Positions 9,914 to 21,800 of a stretch of 64,000 nt of DNA are shown piece after piece. The notes under the pieces were generated by a model. It searched no databases. It saw only the letters and a program-made list of their open reading frames with translations, and had not been told where the DNA came from. Every line of letters begins with the position of its first letter. Position 1 is the first letter of the stretch. The translations under genes were made by a program, and so were the position numbers. Location of the stretch: the NCBI GenBank assembly GCA_024699855.1, contig JAMPIQ010000001.1:10168001-10232000 (forward strand). The letters run 5' to 3'. This DNA is from Aphelenchoides besseyi. Taxonomy: Eukaryota; Nematoda; Chromadorea; Rhabditida; Aphelenchoididae.

Positions 9914-12810
9914 TTAGAGCTCAGAATGTTTCTTCTGATCCATTGATTTCTTGATTGGCGTCGTTTTGTTCACCTGCAAATACCGTGCTAGCAATCGAAA
10001 GAAAGTGGAAACGAACCTGAAGATACGAGAACATACGCATGAATTGACGTTTTTTGTTTCCAACTCGAGTAGTCGTTTTGGCCAACTCCTTTCGAAGCTT
10101 CTAAAATTGGAGTCATCAAACGAAAAGATGAAAATCAAACTCACACGACGTTTCTCTTCCTGCAGTTTACGTTCTTTTTGTTCCTTTGTTCGCAACAAGT
10201 TAACCAACTTCGAGTGTTTGGAACGCAACGTTTGAGTGTCTGCATCGTAAGCTTCGTCTTCCAACCACGTCTTCAGAGTAGCAACTTCGTCCACGATCGC
10301 TTTCAGATCATCAGGGAAGTCGGTTTGTTTGAAAGCAGCGTCTTCTTCTAATCGGAATCCCAAATCAATGACCATCGATTCCAAAGTGTTGAGTGCGGCT
10401 TCACGATCTCGTTTTGCACGTTCGGCTTTTTCGAATTCTGCTAAAACGCGTCCGGATTCCGAGATTTGTTGAGTTGAAAGCGACGGATAGACGGCCGTCG
10501 ATTGAACCGGCAAACGTGCACGAACGTGTTTCTTTGGCGGATCTTTGGGTTTGACCGGTGCAGTTGTAGTCGAGTTGTTGGTTTCATTAGCTGTTTGATT
10601 GGTTCCAGTTGGCAATTCCGTTGATCTGATTTCTTCGCCGGTTGGCTGCTCGGTTTTTGTTGTTTCATCGGATTGTTGTGGTTCAACGGGCGGTGGTTTC
10701 GTCGTTGATTCGTTCGAATCGCCTGCATTTCCGTCGCCAGTTTGCTCACTCGTCTCTCCATCACCAGCCGGTTTTTCGTCGTCACTGCCGCTTGAGAACA
10801 TGGATCCCAATTTGCCGACGATTTTGGACAAAGTCGAATTCGAAGGCGGTGGTCGATGTTCGAGTTGCAATTCGGCCGATTCGACTTTGACAACACCGTA
10901 ACGAGTAAAACGGAAAGCCGCTTTGATGCCGTTGAATTGATAGTTCTCGCGGTCGGTCAAATTCGCTGTTTGTGCCTCCAGAATCTTTGCCACGTCTTTG
11001 ACATTCACAGTCAGAAGTTCTGTTGATTCGACAAATTCTTTTCGTTGCTTCTCACTCAAGTGTTCTAACGATCCGTAGTGAAGACGGAAGTCGAAATCCT
11101 CTTTGTGTGACGTGAATGTGATCGTTTTGCGTGGACCGGGCATTCGACTCATTAGTCCGTAAAGCTCGCGAGTTATCTGTCGCTCCACTTGTTCGGTATT
11201 TCCACTTGCTTCTTCCGTGTCATTCACAAGACCAGTGAATGTGACTTGGATCGGATAAAGAAGAGCGTCCTGCACGTCGAATGGTTTGACTCGAAATCCT
11301 TTGCTCAAATGTGCAGCTTCGTAGACAGCTCCCATAGCAATTGCTTCATCGGTATTAAGGAAACGTCCAAGTTCTTTTCTGCAAATTCATTAGTTCGAAA
11401 ACATTCACGAATTGAGTACTAACCCTTTGAAGAAGTTTTTCAAGATCTGTTGTATAGCTGGAACTCGTGTGCCAGCTCCCATCAGTACGATCGTGTCAAC
11501 ATTCTCGGCGTTGAAGTCCGCCAATTTCAACGCGTCTTTCAACGGTTGAACCAACAACGGAAGCTGATCTTTGATAAATTCTTCGATCATCTCTCGCGAA
11601 ATCTTTGTTTTGAAGTCTTTGTCTTCGAAAACACTTTCGATTTGCGCGTAATGTTCGACGTTGGCTGACAACACCTAAAGAGAAGTCAAAAAAACGGAAT
11701 GAACGTGTAAACGCACTTGTTTAACGCGTTCGGCCTCTTTCCACAATTTTGCCATTGCACGTGGATTGGTTGTGATGTCAACGGAGGTTTTGTGTTTAGC
11801 CCGGAACTCTTCAACCAAATGATCACGAAGTCGATCGGTCAGATCTTTTCCACCGGTGGTTCGATCGTAACCAACACCCAAAACCTTCAACGCGGGCATC
11901 TTTTCCTTCTTGTTGTTCTTGTCATCAATCAATCGATACTCGACGAGAGTAGCAGTCGTTGTCGTTGAGCCAACATCGTAGACGACCACCGTTTGCGGCT
12001 TCTCGGCGATATCTTTGCGACGGAATATTCCGTAGTTTAAAGCTGCAGCCGAACCATCAGAAATCAACTGAAATACAAACAGACGATAAAAGAAATCGAA
12101 CGAATAACTCACGGTTAACAAGTGGAATCCGGCAATTTTGGCGGCTGTTGCAACGGCCGTTCGTTCGGCCTGATTGAAGTACACGGGAATCGAAATGACA
12201 ACGTCCTTAACCTGCTGATCGGCGAAAGCTTGAGTTTGTTCACGAGCGTTCCAAAGAATCATCGCCAAAATCGTTTCGATTTCATACGATTTGTTGCTGA
12301 AACGAAATAAAACTGAATCAGTTAAACGTCATACTCGATGTCAAAGACCACGGTATTGCGCTCCGGATGAGGGCTGAGCTTCAAATGCGGAAAGTCTTTT
12401 TGGTATTTGGCCACAATCGGATTGTCGAATTGTTTTCCGATTAGATCCAGTGAGAAAGTGATCGCGTTGGCCGGAAATTTGACGCTCTAAAACTTTAATT
12501 CGACCAATCAATGAAAGCGAAACCAACCATCTGAGCGGCCACATCGCCGAAAGAACGTTCGCCATTTCGCAGTCCGATTATGTTTGCAGTCTTCCGATGG
12601 GATTCCTTGTTGAGAACAATCTCCATTGGAATACCCGGTTTGACCAAACCAATTTTAATGTACTGAGAGCCCAAGTCCACGGACATTGCGGCCAAATTTG
12701 CGTCTAAACAACAATCCGAATGATGATAACAAGTCAACTCGCTTACCGCATCGTTGAATAAGAAGCAGCGACAGAAGAAAGAACAGTGAAGTCGCTCGAA
12801 ACAACCACAT
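9914..12810 (-). CDS. hyou1: HYOU1/ORP150-type ER Hsp70 (Hsp110/Grp170 class)
   Basis: A multi-exon gene. The signal peptide ([21 protein letters not shown]) leads directly into an Hsp70 nucleotide-binding domain. Visible motifs are [17 protein letters not shown] (phosphate 1), [35 protein letters not shown] (phosphate 2) and [16 protein letters not shown] (adenosine). The substrate-binding region follows, then a long acidic Glu/Ser/Thr/Pro insertion (about 10560-10800) and a helical lid rich in Lys/Glu. The protein ends in KKHSEL, a variant ER-retrieval tail; the human protein ends in NDEL. It should act in the ER lumen as a nucleotide-exchange factor and holdase for BiP. Acidic insertion and length fit the Grp170 class rather than BiP. 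Confidence 0.9.
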
Positions 12811-13449
12811 GGTTATCGGATACGAAGATGGAAAACTGAAAGACGGCGAGAAGAACCCGCGAAAAGGACCGAAAAACACAATTGAATCTAAAAGAGAAAA
12901 GTAAAATCAAACGCAAAATCATTAGTTTTCAGAGGACTTCGAGGGTTGAACTTAAGAACGCGTGTACAAAATAAACTGACGTGTTACAATTTTTGGGTCT
13001 TCTGGCGACAGCAACGTTTTCTCGGCGAACTCACCAAATGCAGTTTTCTTGATTAAATCGACAAATCTGGAGATCACTGATAGAAATCCAACTGACTCGA
13101 TGACTAGGAAATCACTGGAACTCACTTCTCAAGACCACCAAACGAGACGTTTAGTGCAGACGTCACCTTTACGTGGCCACTTGCTTTCTATCGATTTCCG
13201 TTATACGAACAGATAACCACCATCAAATGGTCTTTCGCTTATTTTTCTTAAAAAAACCCAAATCAAAGGTCGAACAATCGAAAATCAATCCAATTTACTT
13301 TCGTATAAAACATTTACAAAAACATTAGAAACAAAAAATGTTATTCGTCGAGGTTGTGGATTTCAAATGATCAGTTCGATAGTAAGACGTTTTTTTGCGA
13401 TTATCCTGAAGTGCAAACGATTAGGTTATGTTTACAAACAAAAAGCCTA
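12811..13449. other. intergenic, no gene seen
   Basis: Likely HYOU1 promoter and the 3' region of the secreted peptide gene. Nothing else supported on either strand. Confidence 0.3.
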
Positions 13450-13740
13450 CTAGTTGTTCATTCCAAGTCCTTGACCAAGTACGCGGCCGAGACGTTCCAG
13501 AGGTCCCTTGTGTCGCGGGTATCCGCCGTAGCCTTCGCCAGACTCATCCATTCCACCCATCGGACCGTTCATAGGCCCATTCATAGGTCCATTCATAGGA
13601 TCAGGACCATCGCCGTTCATCGGCCCTGGACCATTCATTGGCCCCATTCCTGGTCCGCCTCCCATTGGTCCCGGTCCCATTTGCGCATTGAGAACGATGA
13701 AGACGGTGAAAAGAACGAGAAGTTGGAGACGAGCGTTCAT
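13450..13740 (-). CDS. Gly/Pro/Met/Asn-rich secreted peptide
   Basis: A single exon of 96 codons. The signal peptide MNARLQLLVLFTVFIVLNAQ is followed by tandem units of the form M-G-P and P-M-N-G (several GPMNGPMNGP repeats), then a C-terminal segment with GYGGYPRHKGPLERLGRVLG. A TATA-like box (minus strand, near 13800-13807) sits about 60 nt upstream. Small Gly-rich secreted proteins of nematodes include antimicrobial and cuticle-associated peptides; this one is not assignable. It shares a Met/Gly/Asn repeat style with the gene at 23373-24099. Confidence 0.65.
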   Translation of the reverse strand: MNARLQLLVLFTVFIVLNAQMGPGPMGGGPGMGPMNGPGPMNGDGPDPMNGPMNGPMNGPMGGMDESGEGYGGYPRHKGPLERLGRVLGQGLGMNN

Positions 13741-14132
13741 TGTAGTCGAGTGAAAAGAAGAATGCGAAAACAGTTGAGCAAATCGACTCGAATACCCGGC
13801 TTTTTATATCTTATCGAGTAGGCGGTGGCAATCAAACGACTTAAAAGATGTTTGTCCGAAGATTTGTTTGGCTCAAAGATCAAGAGACCAACTTTCGGCA
13901 TTGCGCCAAACAAACATGTTGACTGTTTACCCTCGCTGATTTGCGTGTGTCGAAATGCACTTAGGAATTTGCATTCGGTGATCCGTTTTCCATCAAATTC
14001 ACAACATACCAGGGATATTTGTTTCAGACGTCAACGATCAATCGCGATTGAACGACGGAAATCCTTTGGTTTTGGATAGGCCAAAATTTATGTGCCAAAT
14101 AACCTTCGCAGTTACGAGACTTTCTCTTGCAA

Positions 14133-14624
14133 TCAACATGATTTCTGTAACAAACAACAAATCAATGACGTTCGGTTTTTGTTGATTAACCACAACGAGA
14201 GTGTGAAACAAAGTACAAGATAGAACAAACAGAAGTTTAGAGGATTCAGTTGAATTACCTGCTTACTCGCGAACCCAATTCGTTCAGTTCGCTTGTTCAA
14301 AAAACGATGAAAATGATTCGAATACTTCACGTCATCCATTTCCTGCAGATGACGACCAAAACTTGGGTATCGAAATTCCAAGTAAGTGGTTGTCTGAGAG
14401 CGTGGAAAGCTAATTAACGCAAACAAGACACGAGATCTTGGGGTCCGTTCCCGTAGCGAAAACACATCCGGTGAGCGGCGAAAATAGATACGACAGAATT
14501 CGAATTTCGTCAAACAATCAAAAAGAACGTTTCGTTTAACGTCAAAATCCCACGGCTTTGCACGTTCTTTGTTTACATCCGTCGATAGGCAACCACAGGC
14601 CGTCGACGTTGTTTCTCGCTTCAA
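14133..14624 (-). CDS. doubtful open reading frame
   Basis: A 163-codon minus-strand frame with no signal peptide at its start and a hydrophobic stretch near the end that is more like intronic T-rich sequence read through. It contains a plausible donor near 14264 and an acceptor near 14151, so a short spliced gene is possible. No family resemblance. The rest of 13741-14865 shows nothing. Confidence 0.2.
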   Translation of the reverse strand: MKRETTSTACGCLSTDVNKERAKPWDFDVKRNVLFDCLTKFEFCRIYFRRSPDVFSLRERTPRSRVLFALISFPRSQTTTYLEFRYPSFGRHLQEMDDVKYSNHFHRFLNKRTERIGFASKQVIQLNPLNFCLFYLVLCFTLSLWLINKNRTSLICCLLQKSC

Positions 14625-14865
14625 ATGTGTTTCGCCGTTTGCTTTTTAAATCTCAAGCAATTTTCAATCAGCGGCTTTCATATTCCTTTCGCTGTTTACC
14701 AGTCTCGTGAAGCAATTAGTCGAGTTATGGCAGTTTTGTATCGGTGTTATGACTCAACTAACGTTCTCTATTTAGCAGTAGATTAAAATTGCGGTTATTG
14801 GAAGTGCTTCTCGTTTAACTTATTCGTTGTTTAACTGTTCACATTAGTGAGTGAAAAAGGTCAAA

Positions 14866-17665
14866 ATGCCAGGACAACGCAAGATGAACGATTACAAAGG
14901 ACAAAATTTTGTATCGATTTTACAGAAAAATCGTTCATTTTTTGTTTCTTCCAATGTCGTCTTGACAATTTTGAATCTTTTATTGCTTCCAGCGTATTAT
15001 GCCGTTTCCTACTTATCTGCTTGTTGGAGTTGTTATACTGACGAACATCTTCGTTGTTTACTATCAGTTCAAATCCCCGTTTCATGAGCTTTACGGTGAG
15101 CTAAGTGCCAAATGTCTTTACGAGTTTATAGCTTCAGATCAATACTCATCTAATCAATCTCGTCGTTTATCCTCGTTTTTTGGTTCCCCAACAGTTCCAC
15201 CGCTTTACAATTCGATTTTCGTTCAAGATGACAAGAAAGGAAATGGCGATCGTTTAACTATTTCGGATGTTGTTAATCTCAGGTCACTCAACATGAGCAA
15301 TAAAGTCAATCATAATTCTTTAGGCATTGTGTTGGTATGCCATTTCAAGTTTACGTTCACGATTTCAACTCATCGGCTTCTCCTTTGGCTCAATCTTTCC
15401 ACACAGAAATGAGACAATCACCGTACGCAACAGACAAAGTGGCTGTGAGTTAACAATCCAAAAACGGCCACAATTCGATTTCAGAACTCGTGTTTTTTTG
15501 TTTACATTGCCGTCGATTCAAACGAGAAACTTTCCGAACTACCGTTTTGGACCGGTAATGGAACGGGAATTATCGTAGTTTTCGTTGATGGAAAAGTTCG
15601 ACAAAAACAAAGCGGCGAAGAGCGTGCGATCTTCGTTGGAATGAACGATGCAATCGAAAGGTTAGCAATACACAACAAATAGCTAGAACTCGAGGTTTCA
15701 GAAGCAACGGTCCGCTCGACTTGAATTTGTATACCAACGTGATGGTTCCGAATCCCACGAATTACGAACATTTTCCTATGATTTATCCGTTTCGTCCACG
15801 TCTTCACTTGCTTTCTCTGTTCGTTTCCACGGCTACTCGTCAAATTCAACAAGTTTTCTCAGCTGACAGCTCCAAGACAACGTTCATCGAATTGAAGTGT
15901 CGCGGTTCAACAAACCTTGCATTGGGTTTCTGTGAAGACGATGAGTTTCGGGGTTGGTTCAAGTTTATAGCGTTTTCTAATCGATTTCCAGCTACCACAT
16001 TGAAAAGCTCCGTGTTTACAATACTGATGCCCGAAATGGAACGTTTCGCTCAACGTTTCTACGAGTCGCTTCTTTACGGCGCCATTCCGGTGATCGTGAG
16101 TGATGAATTGGATTCGTTGCCTTTTGCTCAACAAATTCGATGGGCAAAAGCGGTGGTTAGTTTGAAAATTGAATGACATCAACCGATCTTTCAGATTCAC
16201 ATTCCATCACACTTTTTGTTTGAAATCGAAACGATCGTGCAGAGGATATCAATATCACAGACTTTGGAGCTGAGGCGAAACGGACGATTTTACCTGGAGA
16301 ATCATCTTGCTGATACAAAAGGTACGCATTAACGGGATGTACAAGGATATGATTTCAGTTCTTACTCGTTCTTTTTTGACTGCAATTCGAAATCAACTAC
16401 GATTACCACCACCGCTGGAACGAGCTCATTATGCGAATATCATTCATTCGACTCAACCCCATGGCCCAACTCTCTTGCCACAAACCGAAGAAAGAAAGCG
16501 AGTCATGGATTTGGATGAAGTGATTTAATAGTAAAACTTTCAAAACACTTGCAATTTTAGAATCTCGATTACATCTGGAATGTTAATCCCGTTTATTTGG
16601 ACTCTCGACCACTTCAACCGCTTCGTGAACAGAATCATGTTCTTGCCGACATGGACTCTGTGGTTTCTGGACTTCAAACAATCAACGTAAACAACGAGTA
16701 TTTTGCTGCAAATCTGAGTGGAAACTACGTAACTGAAAAGTTCACGGGTAAAATTCAAAAACCAACAAGTTAGCCATCAGTATTTCTAGTGGTTATGCCA
16801 TCATTCAGACGAGACAAACAACTTCGTTACACGTTGGAAATGTTGAATGGAAGTCGTTTTCTTGACTCGGTTGTTGTTCTTTGGAACGATCTCGCACGAC
16901 CAATACCCATAGATTTGATTCCGATCATCAGCGTTCCAATTTACGTTGTGAATGCATCTGTTAATTCCTTGAACACGCGATTTCTGCCTTTCGATTTGAT
17001 TCGAACTGAAGCGATTTTGAACATGGATGACGATTTCAACACCCACCGAGATATAATCGACTTTTCTTTTCGGTATGTTCATTTCAATCAAACAAACGAC
17101 AATCGTCGAAGAGTTTGGCGTGAAAACAGACATGCAATCGTTGGACCAAATTTCCGAATGGGTTACATGCAAAAGCCGGGAATTGGTATTTACAATCCCC
17201 ATCCATCTTGTCAGCAGAATCTCATACTCACTAGTGGAGCATTTTTGCATCGTGTAAGTCATTTCGTGGTGCTTGTTATAGGAAAGATTGCAGATATATC
17301 ACTACGCTTATACTCACATGTTGAATCAACTGATTCTCGACCACATTGCCAAGAATTTCAACTGCGAAGACATTGCCGTCAACTTTTTAGTTTCCCATTT
17401 GACGCGAAGCCCACCGATAAAAACAACTCCGTCCATCAACACCAGGTGAGAGTGTGGACTTCAGAATTACGAAACCTGATTTAGCGGTAAATTTGCAAAC
17501 TCCGGTGGTCTGCATCAACGTGGCAAATCGCATTACGAGACCCGATCAAATTGTGTTGCAATGTTTGTTAAGATCTTTGGATACAACCCATTGGTTGTAA
17601 GTGAATGGCGGGCCGATTCGATGCTCTACCGCGAACATTCATCCAAGTGTTATTCCGTGACCTAA
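14866..17665 (+). CDS. rib-2: exostosin-like heparan sulfate glycosyltransferase (EXTL3/RIB-2 type, GT47 + GT64)
   Basis: A multi-exon type II membrane enzyme. The in-frame Met at 14999 precedes the signal anchor TYLLVGVVILTNIFVVYYQF; the ATG at 14866 adds a spliced cytosolic tail. A GT47-like half includes ERFAQRFYESLLYGAIPVIV. A GT64 domain begins at VVMPSFRRDKQLRYTLEMLN and has the DxD motif LNMDDDF (near 17018-17035), then VWRENRHAIVGPNFRMGYMQ, NLILTSGAFLHR and NCEDIAVNFLV. It ends in FVKIFGYNPLVVS...SVT at TAA 17663-17665. It should act in the Golgi on heparan sulfate chains. In C. elegans, rib-1 lacks GT64 and rib-2 has both domains, hence the symbol. Exon edges in the middle were not all fixed. 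Confidence 0.8.
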
Positions 17666-18854
17666 ATACGCGTGCAATTCGAACGTTATCCGTCAACTTG
17701 ACTTAGCAAATCACTTTTCTTGCCGGTGTTTTTTTGTTGAAATAGTTAAAGAATAACATTTTACAACAAACAATCAAGAGAATGACCAAGGATGCTTGGA
17801 GTTATTGGCAAGTTTTCTTTCAACAGAAGAAATAATTGTCCTGAAGTCAGTTCAAAGTCTTTAGTTGAACATACAACATAGATAGCACTTCGAAGATAAG
17901 TGCAACTCAAGAAGCGTAAATTGAGGTTGTCTAAACAAACTCTCATGCCAAATAAAACACAAATTCCCCGTTATTTAAAGGTTCTTCGATGCGCACTTTC
18001 CTTTCCACTGTGCGCTTTTCCACCCCACGAAGACCTCACGCGGCGCGTAAACTCAAAAGGCGAAGTGAGTATAAGTGAGCTAGTGCTCAACGATTTGTGT
18101 GGTCCACTAGTATGGAGTTTGCAATGGAATTTAAAATCGAAATCGTCGAATTAACAACGGAAATTAACTGAACGTCTACAATACATAGAAACCAACAAAT
18201 GATGTTAATTTCAGTTGAAATGATTCAACTCTCGATTTTCCAGATTTCTCTTCTCGGACCTCCGTGTTCGTTCGCGAGTAGAGAAACGAGAAGGTGTCTT
18301 TAGCGAGCGATGCGTGTGGCCGAAAGAGTGATAAGGTTGTAGGATAAATTTGTAATACGAGGATAAAGGCTGTGGATGTTGATTAAATTTGAGTTCTAGA
18401 TGCTTGCAAGAAGATACAATTGATTTTTGGAGATTTGAGGATTCTTAGATTTTGGCAGAGCTCTTAGGGTTAATGACTCGTTCAGATCTTAATAAGAGCC
18501 CAAATTGTTAGATATGATTAGGACGATTCTTCTCGACGTTCTAACTTGAATGTCAGCATTCCAGCGAATGCAACGTTCACAAAGCGCCAAAGTGAAATTC
18601 GAAGCGAAAGCTTTCGTTCGCCGAAAATGCCAAGCGACCGTCTTCCCGAGCTTTTCGTTGAAATGGTTTACGTCAAGTTGCATTTTTTTGACAACCGTTG
18701 AAGCCCTTGAAGGTTACAAGACATTGAACTTGAGGTTGTTCGTGGGTCGATGTACTTCTTGACGATAACCATCGACTCAAATTGTGCGCGTTTTTTTGAG
18801 CTTTCGCTTCGTTTGAAATCTTGGTTTTCAGGAGGTCATCAAATTTCTTTGGCA
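17666..18854. other. intergenic / SF1 upstream region
   Basis: No supported gene. Two short open frames lack splice support. An acceptor (TTTTCAG, near 18831) just upstream of the SF1 start could be a 5'UTR intron or a trans-splice site. Confidence 0.3.
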
Positions 18855-21800
18855 ATGGGCCGTCGAGATGCGTCGAAGACCGGAGCCAATACTGAGCCGC
18901 TACCTTTCGTCCGCCAATTCGGTGGTGTCGGCGGCGAACAGTCGCAAGAGAATTTCGATCTTTCCAGCTTAGCGGACATGCAACCGATCAATCAGTTAGA
19001 ATACGGCGTCTCAACGAGTGGAGCTGATGACTGTAGGTATCTTTCGATTATTTTTACTTCTGTTCTTCAGCTCGAAAATGGTCGTCGCCGGCCCGTCGCT
19101 CGCGCTCCCACTCACGGGAACGTTCGAAGTCCAAATCCAAAAGACGAAAACGTTCCCGAGACGACTCGTACAGCAGCAGTCGTAGACGTCGTTCACGTTC
19201 GAGATCTCGTGAACACCGACGTAGAAAGCGTAAGACAAAAATCTTTAGCGTCTGTTTTCATTTAGTTCTCAGATTCTCGTTCTCGCAGTGACCGAAGTCG
19301 ATCTCCTCGCCGTTCGGATCACGGTGCGGAGTCGAGTTCTCGGCCAGCAAATCCACCACCATTTCCCCCGAACGCGAGTTTGCCGGCTCCGATCGTCGAA
19401 GTCGCGAACAAACTGCCACCGCATTTGCGTGGTCAGGTTGTGGCCCAAAGTCTGTTGGTGAAGCCCGAAGCTCGTAAGTTCGTTTACTTTTATATTGTTG
19501 CGTCACATTTTGGAATATGCAACAAGATAGTTAGCGCCTTTTGCAATTTCAAAAATCAACAGAAGTGTTTGTACTTTCCGAACCACTCAACTGGCTGCTT
19601 GTTTATCGTTTGAACGTTCACACGTCGATCATTAGCTCACTACAAACTAAGCAACCACAAATCGTTATGTTTTCAGTTTAAAGGGTGTCGATCTTAAGGT
19701 TTATTCTTGAGACTTTGCTTTTGATATACATGAAAAGAGAAGAGAATGCACAGGAATTACTGTTATGTACAAGGAAACAGAGTGAGCACTGTTTTCACGA
19801 AAAGTCGACTGGAAATCTGAGATCCAATAATTGACTATGTAAATGAAATAAGTAAAATAACTGAATTTGTGGAATTTCGTGAGGATAACCGGTCATTAAC
19901 GAAGGGAAACGAAAAAGTAGCCATCGATTAGGTCCGAAAGTTGATGCTCGCAACAACCGTATCATCACCATCACCTTTTGTTCGCACACAGTCAGCTCTC
20001 CATTGATTTTGATCTTTTGATCTCCAAAACAAATGATCCGAAGCAGCACACACGCCAAATAGCAGAGATGCATTAAAATTTGCTTTTTGCAGCAGATCAC
20101 TTTGTAGAAAACAAATAAGTCGACTAGTGGTTGCTTTGAATCCTTCAAACATCACAGTCACTTGTCCATTGTTTCCGATATTTGGTCCCAAACAATTCGA
20201 ATTAATGTGTGGATCATTTTCATTGTAATGAAAGGAATCATGATGGACTATTGAGTAATAGGGACACCAAGTTGATATGTTTGAATACGTGAGGTCGGAT
20301 TGAACTTGGCGATTTAACAGCTCCGTTAATACCCAAAACATCGTGCATGGAACACTCGCAAGTCGTTCATAAAGAAGTTGTTTTGATTAAAGTATTCCCA
20401 AAAAAGCTTCCAGTTTTGTTGACTGCTGTTAAAGTTCGACGAATGTGCTGTAGTTGCTGCATGTTGAACCACTTGAGATTGTAAACAACCTATGTTCGAC
20501 GACTTTAACCGAAACGAAGATTCACACACACTAATAAGAGAACACCGATTATTCTTTTGTCATGCATTGTGCTCTTGGTAATGGCAATAGTTTGGCAATG
20601 GTTTAATGTTTGTTAGTTTTAGTCACATTATTACCGCTGTCATTATCGATTGTATTCTGAACTTATTCATCTGTATTCGAGAGGTTGAATTCGACGTCTG
20701 ATGCAAACTTTGCAGTAAAACCATTGATCCTCATCGTTGAGTTAAGGTCTACATGATGATAATGGTTAAAAACGGAACCATTGTTGTCTTTCAATCGACG
20801 CAAATTACAATTCGTTACTGCTCGGAGGATTGGCAAACATAACTTGAATCGGCATGGCGATCCAATGAGTAGCCATTTTTTTGTCCTCTCAAATTATTTC
20901 AACTAATCAATGACATAAGTGTTGAATGCTTAAAAAACAACAACTATGTCTCTCAAACTATGTTCATTGCATACCAAAAACGATCAAGAATCATCATTGA
21001 GTTCGTTTGCTCACATTAGACGTTAAAACTGTGTCGGTGGATTGAAGTTTTAGCTCGAACATTGCGATTAACTTCCGGTTAGATTAATTTCATTTTTTCC
21101 AAATCTAACACCACTTTTGAGTTCTGATTTATAAATCAACCTGCCTATTTCAGTTCCACAAGTACTCAATCAGGCGATCATGACATCCACTGCTCATTTT
21201 CATGGAACAATGCCTACACCCTTGTCAGCGGAGTCCGGCGATGGAGTTAAGGAACGAAAGAAGAAGTCACGTTGGTCCACGACGAAGCAGTTTGTGCCCG
21301 GAATGATAACTATCTTACCGTCAAATTTGGACGACAATCAACGAAAAGGATATTTACGTGCGTCCTTTCAGTTCTCTTAGTATTCACAATTGTTTTCAGT
21401 TCAATTGGAAATTGAGGAAGCTACTCGAAAACTACGATTGGCAGAGTTCAGTACACCTGAGGGCGTCGAAAGGTAAACGGTATTTGCGTGTTGTTATCTG
21501 ACTTCAAATGTTTAGAAGTCCATCTCCTGAACCGGTCTATGATTCGAATGGAAAACGTTTGAATACGCGAGATGTTCGCAAACGTCAAGAACTCGAGCAG
21601 TTGAGACACGAAAAGATTCAAGCGCTTCTCAAGGTTAATCCCGCTTACAAACCACCGGCCGACTATCGGTTAGTTCATCGGTCTTAATTTCTTTTATTTT
21701 AACTGTTTAGAGCACCAAATATTCGCTTGCACGACAAAGTTTACATTCCGCAGGAAATGCATCCGGAAATCAATTTCGTTGGACTTTTGATTGGACCACG

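Noticed and set aside
10441..10896. 151-codon minus frame inside HYOU1
   Set aside because: Overlaps the acidic insertion of HYOU1 in another phase; low-complexity artefact.
18855..19480. Separate SR protein gene upstream of SF1
   Set aside because: The RS exons end with an open phase and a donor that continue into the SF1 exons; no stop codon or 3' end between.
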